A stretch of DNA of 64,000 nt from Mytilisepta virgata (taxonomy: Eukaryota; Mollusca; Bivalvia; Mytilida; Mytilidae): assembly GCA_028015205.1 (NCBI GenBank), contig JAPWFG010000025.1, forward strand, positions 1,426,001-1,490,000. Reading direction: 5' to 3'. The notes under the pieces were generated by a model. The model had not been told where the DNA came from. It saw only the letters and a program-made list of their open reading frames with translations, and searched no databases. The position numbers and the translations under genes are program-made. Positions 32,301 through 47,300 of the stretch are shown piece by piece (position 1 is the stretch's first letter; every line of letters begins with the position of its first letter).

Positions 32301-35300
32301 GTTAATAATATTTCCAATGACTGGCCTATATTAGCTAACCCCTTTCCAAGTAGAAACAAAATTGTGTTTCCACTGACTTTTGTACATGAAATCATGTGCA
32401 TGTAGCGTGTAAATCTTGTTGAAAACATGTGAATTCAAATCCATTAAATTTAGAACAACTTTTAACATTGTCGGAACAATACACCACACACAAACAATGT
32501 TTACGCCATAAACGATGTATGCTAAATTTTCGGAATTTGACTTTATAAATTGAAATTTCAGAAAGCTATGTTTTATTATAAGAGAAATAAAACTATTTAA
32601 AATGGGCTGAAAATAAAATAATTTTACCCAAGTTAGGATAAAATATGCGTTAGATGAATAGTGTTAATGTGCTTATTCGTGCATTTAGAAATATTTGTTT
32701 TACATTAAGGTCTGGACTCCAATAGTGTGTTCGTGAATACATCTAGAAGTGTTTGTCTTACATATAAATACTCGACTATCTTTGAACTTATAAACAAATT
32801 GCTGAATATCTCCCCCCCCCCCCCCCTCCAAAAAAACAGGAGCAGTCTAGCGGTTTTAGAGGGGATAATCAAAATCTACATGCAAGACATAGCTAAGTAG
32901 AAGGCTTAACAGACCATGTTTTTATTATTAATTATGAAACCTGTCATGACCAAATACCGCATTGGTGAACCCATAAAGGTTAGGTGCAATTTGATAATTG
33001 AATCTGCAGGTATAAATACGGTTTTAAAGAATCTGATTATGTAATAACAGTTATAAAATATTGCGAAATACACTCGATCATGTTATATAACTTATATTTT
33101 CTAATGATAGAAAACGGAAAGAAAAGAATAACTTCATGTTTGAAGAAATCATTATGCGATATGATATGTTTTATTCTATTTTTGTTAGAACATATTTTCT
33201 ATCACTGTTATTATAAAAAGAAAACATCTACGCATATATTGCTGTTAGTTAATATTTTTCAGACATTTTTATTTAATTGTCTTACAGCACAAACCTGTTG
33301 TAGATTTGTATATATTTCATTTTTGTTTTAACATTATATTAAAAAGAAAACAATATTATTTCAACTTTCGATTTTAAAATTCTATCAAGTAATTTACACG
33401 CCTTTGAACATTAACCTTCAAACTATGAAGTATTTTGGTGTAACAGTTGTTCAATATTCAATAGTTTATACAAAATGAGGTATATTGAACCAGAAACCAT
33501 ATTCACCAAGTGATCTTCGATGAGTTATCTGGTTTATCAGAACATATATTTTCTTTTGGTCTTCAGGTAATCGGGTACTGATTAAAATAGTGAAATAATT
33601 GTTTTAAATCAATCAAATAATTTTCAAATAATATTGTCACAATCTTACAAAAATTAAAAATTAAACATATAACCTTTGTGAAAAAAATATATTATTTCCA
33701 TTATTGTTATTACTTTTATCAGTTTTATAATTTTATGCTTAATTTCAATATATTTAGTTTATGAAGAAATGAAAACAAGGGTATTATCTCCAGCTGAGAT
33801 TTATATCACCACTCCTATCTTGTTAAATGCCATAATTTTTCCATCAGATAATTCAGGTATTAACACCAATGACCTTGAACAAAATAGATGGTCAATTTAT
33901 AATGGTAATAGCAAACACATTTTACCTACGCTTTAATATCAGCTTGTTTACACTGTACATTTTCAAAATAGTACAAATAAATATGGGCATTTTTGAAAAC
34001 TTTTTTTCTCTAAAAAACTAATTATGAAACTAAAAAACTCAAAAACTCAAAACAAAAATAGACAAAAATATTTCAATTATTAATGATAAAATTTATTTAA
34101 GTTTATACCAAGTTAAGAGATATAACATATATTTGTTCATAGTGCAATGTATTGTACATGTAGCTAAAAGAAGGTTTCCACTTAAATTAGATTATCCCCC
34201 TTGTTTTTGGAAAAGAGTGAATTATAAACATGAACTTATTTAATACACTTCAATTAAAAGTGAGAAGGAAACATAAAAAATGCAAAAATATATATCTATA
34301 TATAGATCTATAGCTACATGCATGACTCGAAAATTCATCTTAGTTCACGGAGTATACGAGTTTAAAAATTTCTCTTTCTCAAAGAAAATCAACTTTATAT
34401 GATTTCATAACAATTCATTAAATTTGTTGTGTATCTTAACATTTTATTGCAGTAAATATTAACATGCATTAGCTTATACAGATTGAAAAACAAAAAACTT
34501 ATTCGAAAACATATGTATTTGTATGAATGTGTTTACAACTTTAGCATCATAATTCTACATATTTTCGTTTGTACTTTACTTCTTGTGATATTTGAAAACA
34601 TATTAATAAACTGAATACCATATATCCTCCAATCAAGCCATTTGTTGGTATAATTACTGGGGAAGGTTAAAGTTGATTCGAATTAGGCAATTGAATTAAT
34701 AAAATCTGCTGGCACTGTTTTATATGAAGTAAATGTTCCAGATCACATCATGGCGTTCCCTGTGTTATCAAGGCTGCTGAATTTCAACTTCAATTGTGAT
34801 TTTTAGGCATTTACGCAAATAAATTTAATTATTGTAGGATAAAGACAATACAGTCATTATCGGTAAACATAGAATATTTTAGAATCAATGGAAAACATGA
34901 GAGAAAAGGTATATGTCCTCAAGCTTTCCCAATTAAATTTTTTATTTCTCCGACTATTATAATTGTATATTCAATCTCGTTGGGAGAGAAAAGAGAGAAA
35001 GTACATTGTATACTCATGTACTTTTTAAACTTATAACATTATATAATCGCGACTGTATTTAGTATTATTAGTTCCAGGTGATAATATACATAAAAAATTG
35101 AGACAAATCCATTTAAACTACAAGAGGCTCAGAGGGCTGAGCCTGTATCGCTCACCTGTGAGTCACTTTTGATTTGATTTGATGGACTAGATTTATTTCT
35201 GGAAACTTTGTTAATGACCTTCCATAGATGCTTCATACCAAGTATAAGTTCATTTGGCCAGAGGAGAAGAATTAAAAAATTTGACCAATGAGAACATATA

Positions 35301-38300
35301 AAGACTTCTGGTGACCATTTTGTTTCATGGACTATGCTAATTTATGCAAAGTTTGCAAAGGACCTTCCATAGATGTTCCATACAAAAAATCAGTTCATTT
35401 GGCTGTACGGTTTCAGAGGAGAAGCAGTTTTAAATTTTGACCAATCAGAAGATGTAAATGCTCATGGCGGCCATTTTCTGTAATGGACCGGGATGTTTTA
35501 TGCAAACTTTGTAAAGTACCTTCAATTTAAGCTTCAGGCCAAGTTTCAGTTCAATTGGTCCAGGGGTTTCAGAGGAGAAGATGAAAATGTAAAAGTTTAC
35601 AGACGGACGGATGACGGACGACGGACGGACTACGGACAGGTGAGCTAAAAAACAAATATAATGTTTTTGAGGTCAGAAAAGCATAATTTTAAATTCTTAC
35701 TTTTTACTTTTTTTCAAATTTATGTGATATACAGATAAAGAGTACATATATATACTTTAACAATACTTACCAATAACTTCAATTTCACAAATTTGAAGCG
35801 TACTGTCAGGTGGTAAAATGCGAACATATCTGCAGATTGTTTTCTCGACAGCAATGTCGTTGCTAGGCAGTTGGCCACTGTATAGTAAAATCTCGTTTGA
35901 ATTTGATACATTCGTGCAATAAATTGAAAACATTTTCTCTCCACTACCTATAGTATCTACAATGAATTCGTACCTTGAGATATATACCCATAATTTTTAT
36001 TGTAAATCATTTGAAGTAGTACAGATGTGAGTACGTTGCCGTGGATCGATAGCAAGAATTAATAGCGGCAACACTGTTACAGGCTTTATGTAACAAACAG
36101 GGTGTAGACATTTTCATATAACTTACACCTAGATGTAGGATTTCAACGTAATTTAATATATGTCAAAAATTGTTATCTGAAGTTTAATCACCATAGACTG
36201 TAAAAATTTTAATGTGACTTTAATTCTCAATTAACTATTTTTTCATTGTATTTTATAGCTTTTCTAGCCTTTAAATACATTGAAACCATATCAGAGAACA
36301 TTCTACACTTTATTTGAAAAACTTAGTAAAATGGTATGGTTATAAATTATAAATTTGGAAAAAACAGAAGTATATTAATTCTTTTTGTGTGAAACGTTCT
36401 GTAAATATTTTTACTTTTGATATTATATATTTTTACAACAATCCTATTGGAATTTGTTAAATACGTTCGAAATCGGAGAGCCTCAAAGAGATGATCTTGT
36501 TGTTTTAATTTAGACCTTTACTATGAACTACTATCTATATCTTTAGACTTTTAGATCTTGATAAATCTCAACTTTGTGTAAAGTAAGGTTAAAATCCATC
36601 GAAAGCTGTTGATTATAGAGTGTTCACAAGGATGTTACAAACAAGTGTGACCCTGTGACCTTTAACATTAAAAATCAATAGCGCTCCAGATTTTCCTAAG
36701 AAATAAGTGGTACGTAGTTGGATTTAAGTATCACCAAGTTTCGTCAAAATCCGTTGTAGGATGTTGCTTCTAGAGTGTTCACAGGGATGTAAAGAATTTA
36801 CAAGTTCCACTATGACCTTGATGATCTGGGAAATAAATAAGGTTCTAGATATTCATAAGAACTAAGCATGTGCCAGGTTTGGTCAACATCCACAATCCGC
36901 CTTCTTATTCTTTTATTGCCAGACATAATAAGTCGGTCATAGACACGAAAGCTTATATAATTTAGATAAAATTATATTTAATGTTTCTATCGCCTAATGA
37001 TTTGATAAATTGTCAATTGTAATCACCTCTCACAAAAACAATTGATTTCCAATGCACTTCATACCGCGAAGACGTTAAACAATATACGGAGCAGTATTTG
37101 TGATGCAATCGAATTAGTATCTAATATATTTGTAGTTCTATCTTGATGTCACTTTGGTGGTCATAATGCATTATTGTTTTTATTATTTATTTGGTCATCC
37201 CCTCCCCCCGAAGAAGTTAAACAAGGGGACCTGTTTAAGCATACAACTTTTTAGTGACTATGTAAGTAAGATAATCCTGAATCCTTATGTGTGTATGTAT
37301 TTGGTTCATTTTATAGCGATTATCTAAAGGGTTAAATTGATTGGTTTTTTTATTTGTCTTTCTTTGTTGAATTTAAATAAGATCACTGCTCGTTCTACCT
37401 ATGACACCCATCTCAGAAAAAGCAAGAACAAGAAGCTAAATAGTATTTCTTTCCTTTGGTACATTGATTACCAGTGGAATGACAAGATAAAAAAAATTCC
37501 AATACTGTGTCTATGTAAGAACGAGTCAATCGTAATTTACACTGGATCTCTGGTATTGAAAAAACCTGCAAAACGTAGAGAGTGACTCTAAATAAATAAA
37601 ATATATGAAAGGGCATATTGTATTTTTGCCCTGATATTTGGCCCCTTGACATTCAGAATAAAAAAGTGATAAAAAAAACTCTCAGCTATCATGTAAAATT
37701 TTACGGAAAAGGTTGTATTCTTAACACGAAATTTCTGAATTAACGATAATATGATGTCAGAGATGGCTAATTGAAGAAATTAATGACAATCACCAAATTC
37801 CACTCATTGTTTTATTTTGAATAAAAGTTCTGATATGCCACTAGCCTTCCCCAAAGATATATATAGTTCTCCTGATATACATTGTAGGATAAACATTATA
37901 TTATTATTTTTTATTATTTTGGGGAATGTTGCTCATACTTGTTTTAACCAAACTCTACTCTGAAAACACTAAATATTCTTCACCTTGTTTTAGCAGACGT
38001 TTATCATGTTCATGATGTTGCTGTTGCATCAGGAGAAGGAATTTTTTACAATGATTGAAAAAGTGTGAAATGTTCGGTTATAATACAATGAAAATGAAAA
38101 AAAAGATTCGAATCTGAAATCTTAATTTTTTTATGACTATAATGGCTTAAATCATCCAATCTTCTGTAACATCGTTCTTTACCGACAACCGAACGTCATA
38201 TTTATAACAAGTGTTTGCTCTTATGAAGTAGCCCTTGAATCAATTCAGTCATATGAATAAGGAAACAATAAAAGAGAATAACTGATAAGCATAGGAAATT

Positions 38301-41300
38301 CTTCCTATTAATTCATTATGTATAATGTCCGTACTAAATCTGTAATTGCACACTTTTTAACATGTATTTACATGTGAATTATTACTTCGTATACTTGTTA
38401 ATTTGAAAGATAATCGAAACAAAGGAATCATCCCGATTTCGCATATTGTATTTCCTTTATTCTTTTCAATAAAGTTATTATTTTAAATCGGTCTATTCAA
38501 AGATATTAAAGATTACGTGATTTTAGTACATATAAAACTGGTTTAATCAACAGCTATTAAATATAGTATATCAAGTCGACCTATTCTGATTATCTTCCTA
38601 TTTTATATTTGAATTTTGTACTTTTATCAGGCGGACTGACGATTGATTAACTAGCACTGATGACAACAAAATTTTCAACATAAATATCTATAATGACTTC
38701 GGTAACAATATACATTGTGAAAAGCTTAGTACATGTATCTCCCTTACCGATAATGTTTAAATATACAGCCTTTATAATACCGTAAAATCCAATATCAACT
38801 TCAATCCATGAGTTTGATGGAGTAGATTTAGCGCATGATGTAGGAAGTCGATTACCATCCACACTTGAGGGGATAACTTTGTACGGTTGACCTTGTACAG
38901 CTGTTTTCTTTAATGCAAGATTTTTATAGCCTGAAAAATGCAAGTAAAAGATATAAAGATTTATCAACTGAAAACAAATAAGTTTTATTATCAAACTTTG
39001 AAAATTTATAATAAATTACTTATAAATATTGAAATAAGCTAAAATATATAATTCATAATCAGAATATCTAAATAGTTTAAACATATTTTATTAATCAAAT
39101 CACCGATATAATAATCATAAATCATAATCTACAGTGAACATTTTGACATTAATTAAAGGGATTGGGAAACAAGTTACAAACTATCCCTGTTTAGAATATC
39201 TAAATGACTGTACATGCTTTATATAATTGACAATAAGCATATTCTTACTTACTTTTGTCACAATATTTTCCATTACGTCCATTTGAACATCCTCTAGTGC
39301 ATGTTTCGTCGTCACTGCAGCTATTGTCCAAACAGAATCCAGAACCACATCCGAAAACACAGGAACCATTTCCGGGGAAGCAATGCTGATTAATACACTT
39401 TGAAGGACATGAATGTGAACAATTTGTTCCATACTTGGTCAAAGGACACCCTATAGAGTTAATATAAATGCATGAGATGGTATATTTTTTTCTTCTTTGA
39501 AATATCCCTAATGATGTCGTATAACATCCTTATTGTTTGTTTTTATGACCTTGATTATTTTGATAAATTGTCAGTTGTACCATAATTGAAATAACGGATA
39601 TTACTATGTATTTGGATAAAGTCATGGCTGTACAGAAATTATTATCCGCTTGTGATCGAAATCGTACCAATTTACTGTAGGGTGTACACGTAAATTTCAG
39701 TGCGACCTTGATTGTATCTGTATGACGAACATACTTACTACCTGGAAATATTTAATGTAATTTGTAATTAGACCTTCAATCGGCCATTTAGCTTACTGAG
39801 ATTACCTCATTGAAAAACTATTTTTAGCCAAATTTATAAAATTTTATTAATAAAATGACATAAAATTATTAGATTATATATGTATAAAATTATTTATTGT
39901 TAAAAATGTTGTGGATGCAAATGCCGTAAATTCTGTTTTTATTACTTTAGCCTATTTTTTCAATATTCTTTCAGAATGAATATTAATCTGTATAATCTAC
40001 AAAGGTTAAAATTTATTAGGTCAGAGTTGACATACATGTTTTAGAACATATCCAAAAATATGTTTAATTTAGTTCAATGTCACTCATATGAAATAATAGA
40101 TATTAACACACCATTTCCTAATTCTATACAACTCCTGTTTTCTGTAATTAGTATCTCTCCATCAATTTCTATATGCATTTTAAAAGTATCCTTTAAACTG
40201 AAGAACATAATTATTCTTATTCCCATTTTTAAGGGCGTTATTCCTTATATCCTATCCACGCTCTTATTAGGCTGATATAACATGGTATTTTTCATATCAC
40301 ACCCATTATTAGCACTAGGTCAACATATCAGCGTGGGAGCCGCCAGGTTTGTGGTATGATTTTGACCATGGGCTGACAATGGATCTAATTCGAATAATGA
40401 CAATTTTATCATATACTTCAACAATGGGGTTTTTATATGTGTCCATGAAAATTCTCATCTCAATGATTTCAAATTCATTGCCGTATTAACGAATATCCTC
40501 AAGGCGCTGCAAATCAACATTGTCCCTCATCCATTTAATCAAAATGTTTTGTTACGTAATGTTTTTCTGTTTGTATTAACATTTTTGAGCGAATTAATAT
40601 AATCCACAGTTTCGTCCCGCTATCGTCTGCCATGACGGTAGAAATTTAGCTTTCCATGCTTCATTTTTGCCACACAAATGAATGGCTCCTACAAAGTTTC
40701 CCACATTCACTGGTTACGCATTGTACAACAGAGACAGTAGTGTAACTTAGTTTGCGTAGTATTTGGTTAATATTTCAAATATAATGTTCATGTGCTAGTT
40801 TTGCTTCAACATTGCATCGTCTTGCCACTTCAATCGAGAAACGTTTCCTGATTTTCTCTCATATCTGTGTATTCTTACCTGGAAACATGTACTTGCTGAA
40901 GTCAATGTTCTTAACAATTTTTCGTTGTGATTCTGATAAATGTCTTGTGCATCGCAAATTTTCCAAAACGAACATCACTGTGAACTTTTTGTCCTTGTTT
41001 ATATACAGCACTTGCTGCAGAGTCACCATCAGATGTGAATTGTCCAACTACTATAGGCACTGGGTCGTTAGCAATTTGACGTACCGATCTTTCTGCTGAC
41101 CTGCCTTCATCACCAATTACAATATTGCGTTTCAGATTGGCAAAGCATCTTCCTCGGTGGTTAGGACATACTGCATTCTGTAATTTACCTCTTGGACACT
41201 GCATATGGTCAATGTTAATACCAATTATTTCTTTTCCAGGTTAGTGTGTAGATACTCTGAGTGGCAGGTTGAGATGGTGTTTTCCCAACCCCACTCTCAA

Positions 41301-44300
41301 GACGGTTGTTATAACGGGCATCTCCAGACACAGATATAGGATGAGACTTTTCAAAGCCATGTATTTCATTCAGCTTTGTAAGCAATTATCTGCGGTCTTG
41401 CATGTCTGCTTCATTCACTAACCAATATACCAGCATTATGCATGCTACTGCGTGAGGGTACTGGTATTCCAGCTAATAAAAATATTGTTCGAATGCATTC
41501 GATTCCCAGAGGTGAGCTTTGCAATCCAACATGGATGCCTACGTTTAATGTTGAATATTTTTGTCCCTTTTTGGTCTCCTGACTACTTCTATGTAAACTT
41601 TAGATTTCTTGCCGTCAAATTTACAGGTCCAACACTTAAGTCCTAATCTCCAGGAAAATCCCCATTTTTGTGTAAATTTTTCTTTAAAGCTTAACTGAAT
41701 TTTACATTTTGAACTGTTGTCTAAATGTTCTGTATAAAAGTCATTAAATATGTCAAGCAATTTTCCACAGTGGAGATTTTATAGCCATGAATATCAATGT
41801 CATCTTCTTCATCAATTTCAGGCTCATCTGGTGGTTGGTCAACTGATGGTCTGAAGAACCTTATGTTTCCAGGATTTCCCTGTGAATCTGTCATCTGGTA
41901 GTAGCTGTCATTTGAACATGGTCTAACAGCCTGATCAAACACAGACTTTGGAAGCGTTTTGAGGAAACTGCAACTTTTGTAGTCTTTATCTCCTCTCGAG
42001 AACTGTAATATGGGTGGCCAGTTTGAAAGTTTACTGGCTTTTTTTCGGTCTTCCTCTCTTTGACATTTTTAAAATTTTACCTTAGGCACCAACTAGCAGG
42101 GCTGATATATCATGTACCTTAAACTTATAATTTATTTCAAAATCAAAGAAATTAAATGGGTAATTAAATCTGACTTGTTGTTTACAATGGTACTGACAAC
42201 TCACTTTCGAATCATCATAGCTAAGAGCTGATAAACTAATCAACTTTATGGGTCAGTATATCAGGGGAAGCATTTGATATACTCTCTCTACACATCAAAT
42301 GAACTTTTAATTTAAGTTATTAAGATATTTAAAAAGCTGAAAAACCAGACAAAAACTATCCAAATTTTCTACCTTGATTTAAAAAATTGACAATATTCCA
42401 AGCTTGGCATTAGGAATTAACTTTTCATATATTTGTGTAATTAGGTGTATGTGAACCTTATATAATAACTTTTATTTAAAATTTGTCATCTTCTACTTGT
42501 AGTAAATGCAGTTTCTTTTTTGACTGTTTTATGTGTATTAAAAATATATTTTCATATTTCCCACCTATGGGTACTACCATTTTTATTGATTTATCTCCAC
42601 TTATATGGACAGAATTTCTATCCTGGGGATCATATTTTGTTTGATGTTACTTTTTTAATTTAAAATATTAAACAATATATCGGTACCATTTTTGGTTTAC
42701 TTAAGGGGGCACTACAGTAAATCAGCCAGTCACGTGTTTTGACAGAGTAGGAAAGTAGTACATAATGGGACTTTGACATTTTTTTTAATTTGTTTTGGTA
42801 TGTTTGAAAGGGAGATTTAATTGTAGTTTTTTACATATGATAATTTGAAGTGCGCAGTGTAATTTTTGTGAGTTTTTTTTTGGTACATTTACATACTCCA
42901 GATTGGTGAGGGAAATTCTTACACCCCTGTGAAGGCATTTCCTGTTTATAGAAAAGTTTTCAACAGCCGATCTTTCTCTTATTTGGTAAACAACCCTATG
43001 GAAAAACAGGTAAATTTTATTCCACAGACATCAAATTAATTGTTGATATGCATAGGACTTGTAGGCAAATTAATTTTGATTTTTGAGAAATGTTTTATTT
43101 ACTATTAAAGTCAATGGTAATGGATTTAGTGGTGTGCCTTCTTAATATGTGCTAGTAAGTTTATATTCGATTACGGGAACGACTGATTTGCAACGGAATT
43201 GTGGACTAGGAAGCAGGAAGCAGTTGATCATGATATAAACCGGAAACAATCGATAAAAAGCCCGCTAAGCCAATTCTTATAAGATTTGGGCAGAAATATG
43301 TACAGTTTCCAATTCTATCGTAGGGTAAAATTTTACCTGTATTTTCTAAAAGTACAATAATGTATATGATAATATTAAATACTGATTATCAAAGTATATC
43401 TAAAATATATCTAAGCTATTCATGCTTATTCTTTTGGTCGTTTTAAATAATTGAGGCCCTTGCAATTTTTACGTATTTTAGTTATTCGATAAAAAAAACG
43501 TGTTCTTTGAAAAACACGAATCATTTATTTTAACTTAAATATTTTGTTTCTGTGTTAAAAACTTATCCTAAATCAATTATTTATAATTCTTAAAGATGCA
43601 ACCACCGTCCAAACTGCCATCGATAATAATAAAAAAATCAAATATATTGAAAAAAACTCCTTGAAAAATTACTGTGGACCACTTACGGGTTTTGTTAAGA
43701 TTTTGATTCGTTTGAATGTGAATAATGAAGTTGTTTCATTTGTACGCATGAAAACCAATTTTAGTTTGTTATGTAAAACGTAGGTGATAAGCTACTTCAG
43801 TTTGCTACATATAAATTTGTATTGTAGGCAGTCTTATTTGTCTGTGTTCCCCCTTCTGTCTGTTACGTTTTGATGACTATTGATCTTTTTTATAAACGTA
43901 ACAGTTGAATAAAGATGTAAATCGACAATTTTTTTTCGAAATCAGGTCAAATATGTTAGGTATATACCTCCTCTACGGAACAGTGCATTAATCACAATTG
44001 CTTCATGTGTGGAAATGGGAAAATCCATAAAAAAATTTAACGTAATACTATGTATGACAATGGACATTATAAAAGAGAGTATAAAAGACTACTAACTAAA
44101 ACGATGCTCTAAGGGAAATATACTCTATACTACCATACCACATTTGCAATTAAAATAACGATTGAAACAAAAAGTTCATCAATGTTTTTTTTTAAGAAAA
44201 ATGGAACACGCAGGTATAAATTTCTAGTTTAGAGTCTAGGTAGAGAAAAGGCTTATTTCGTTAAGAACCACTCTGATTCTGAAAAAAAAGTACTTTGAAG

Positions 44301-47300
44301 ATGAAATTGCAAACATGTTAGATTTTCTCATAGACAACATATAATTCGGCATTCCAATGGAAGCCAACTGCTCCTCTCCTCGCCGATCTGTTTCTGTACT
44401 CATATGAAGTGCACCTCAATCAAGGGCTTCTACGCGAAAACAAAAAGAAACTAGCCCAATCCTTTGATTTCACTTTTCGTTATATAGATGACGTGTTGTC
44501 GTTGAATAACGATAACTTCCAAGACTTTCTATACATCATCTACCCCACTGAACTTGAAATTCAGGATACTACAGATACATCAAAGTCCGTTTCATATTTG
44601 CATTTGCTTCTCGAAATAGACAATGAGGGACATCTGAAGACAAAACGTTATGACAAACGTGATGACTTCGACTTTCCTATTGTTAACTTTTCTTTCTTGA
44701 GTAGCAATATACCAGCATCGGCTGCATATGGTGTCTACGTTTCTCAGCTTACTCGATATTCAGGGGCATGCGTGAGTTACCATGAATTTCGATAAAGAGG
44801 ATTACTGCTGTCAGAAAAGCTTCTTGACCAGGGTTTTATCAGGGAGAAGTTGAGGCCATCACTTAGGACATTTTACGGTCGTCATCACAAATTGATTGAC
44901 CCGTTATAGTGTTCCAATATCTAAGATGATGTTGGACCTGTTCCCACTGTCGTAACATTTCATGTACCTCCACCGATTTGTGACTTCCGCCGGATTGACT
45001 TGTTAAACTTCACGACGGGTGCTGTATACGGAACAGGAACTGCTTACCCTTCCGGGGCACCTGTGTTCAGTCCTGGTTTTTATAGGAGTTCGTGTTGTTT
45101 ATTGGTTTTTAGTTTTCAATGTTTATTTGTTGTGCTCCTGGTTGTTCATTTGTCTTCCTGGGTTTTGTCTGTCTTAATGGATTGCGTTTTTTGGATTTCT
45201 CCTTATGTGTATTTGTCCTCTATATCAATATTCCACATTAATATGTTTAACCCCCAAAATAGTCATACAGCCATCATGACCATCGCTTGGGATTATTTGA
45301 AATCGATCATGATTCTGGTTATCGATTGGTATGAAAAAGTTACCTTTCTTGTTTATTTTTCATTTTCCTTTTTGAAAAATAATTAGTTAATTTCGATCTC
45401 ATTGTTAGCTCAACTGGCAAAAGGTCAGTGTAAGCCATTGCCATCACATGGCCCCGTCACTCCATTGAATGTTTATTATTAAGATTTTAATCTTCTTCGT
45501 GAGAGGTGCTAGGCAGAGTTTAACCAAACTTTGTAGAGATGTTTATTTTTATGTCCTTCCAGAGTTGTTACTTTGGTGCTGGTTAGTGAAAAACATGAAA
45601 ACAAGAGCTTTTTCTATTTCACATTCTCTGTGCTTTAAAAGAAGTCCCCTCTGCTATAGGGTGGTAAAATCTCAATGGCTACGGCTATAAACATAGATAA
45701 GGGATTTTCCCCAGTCATGTCCTTCTTGATGTAGAAATGTACGATCTTAGGTCGAAAGCAAAGACAAATGCGACGTGAGTTTCAATACGCATTAAGGTAT
45801 GAATAATGAAGTTGTTTCATTTGTACGCATGAAAACCAATTTTAGTTTGTTATGTAAAACGTACGTGATAAGCTACTTCAGTTTGCTACATATAAATTTG
45901 TATTGTAGGCAGTCTTATTTGTCTGTGTTCCCCCTTCTGTCTGTTACGTTTTGATGACTATTGATCTTTTTTATAAACGTAACAGTTGAATAAAGATGTA
46001 AATCGACAATTTTTTTTCGAAATCAGGTCAAATATGTTAGGTATATACCTCCTCTACGGAACAGTGCATTAATCACAATTGCTTCATGTGTGGAAATGGG
46101 AAAATCCATAAAAAAATTTAACGTAATACTATGTATGACAATGGACATTATAAAAGAGAGTATAAAAGACTACTAACTAAAACGATGCTCTAAGGGAAAT
46201 ATACTCTATACTACCATACCACATTTGCAATTAAAATAACGATTGAAACAAAAAGTTCATCAATGTTTTTTTTTAAGAAAAATGGCACACGCAGGTATAA
46301 ATTTCTAGTTTAGAGTCTAGGTAGAGAAAAGGCTTATTTCGTTAAGAACCACTCTGATTCTGAAAAAAAAGTACTTTGAAGATGAAATTGCAAACATGTT
46401 AGATTTTCTCATAGACAACATATAATTCGGCATTCCAATGGAAGCCAACTGCTCCTCTCCTCGCCGATCTGTTTCTGTACTCATATGAAGTGCACCTCAA
46501 TCAAGGGCTTCTACGCGAAAACAAAAAGAAACTAGCCCAATCCTTTGATTTCACTTTTCTTTATATAGATGACGTGTTGTCGTTGAATAACGATAACTTC
46601 CAAGACTTTCTATACATCATCTACCCCACTGAACTTGAAATTCAGGATACTACAGATACATCAAAGTCCGTTTCATATTTGCATTTGCTTCTCGAAATAG
46701 ACAATGAGGGACATCTGAAGACAAAACGTTATGACAAACGTGATGACTTCGACTTTCCTATTGTTAACTTTTCCTTCTTGAGTAGCAATATACCAGCATC
46801 GGCTGCATATGGTGTCTACGTTTCTCAGCTTACTCGATATTCAGGGGCATGCGTGGGTTACCATGAATTTCGATAAAGAGGATTACTGCTGTCAGAAAAG
46901 CTTCTTGACCAGGGTTTTATCAGGGAGAAGTTGAGGACATCACTTAGGACATTTTACGGTCGTCATCACAAATTGATTGACCCGTTATAGTGTTCCAATC
47001 GTTATTGGAACACTATAACGGGTCAATCAATTTGTGATGACGACCGTAAAATGTTGGATGATGTTGGACCTGTTCCCACTGTCGTAACATTTCATGTACC
47101 TCCACCGATTTGTGACTACCGCCGGATTGACTTGTTAAACTTCACGACGGGTGCTGTATACGGAACAGGAACTGCTTACCCTTCCGGGGCACCTGTGTTC
47201 AGTCCTGGTTTTTATAGGAGTTCGTGTTGTTTATTGGTTTTTAGTTTTCAATGTTTATTTGTTGTGCTCCTGGTTGTTCATTTGTCTTCCTGGGTTTTGT

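Noticed and set aside
33080..33331. 83-codon frame in the large intron
   Set aside because: The composition is dominated by Phe, Ile, Leu, Lys and Tyr, as expected from AT-rich sequence. No motif or splice context.
35720..35944. 74-codon minus-strand frame overlapping a receptor exon
   Set aside because: It is read in a different phase from the spliced F5/8C-like exon at 35771-35947, whose frame gives the conserved LQICEIEVIG end.
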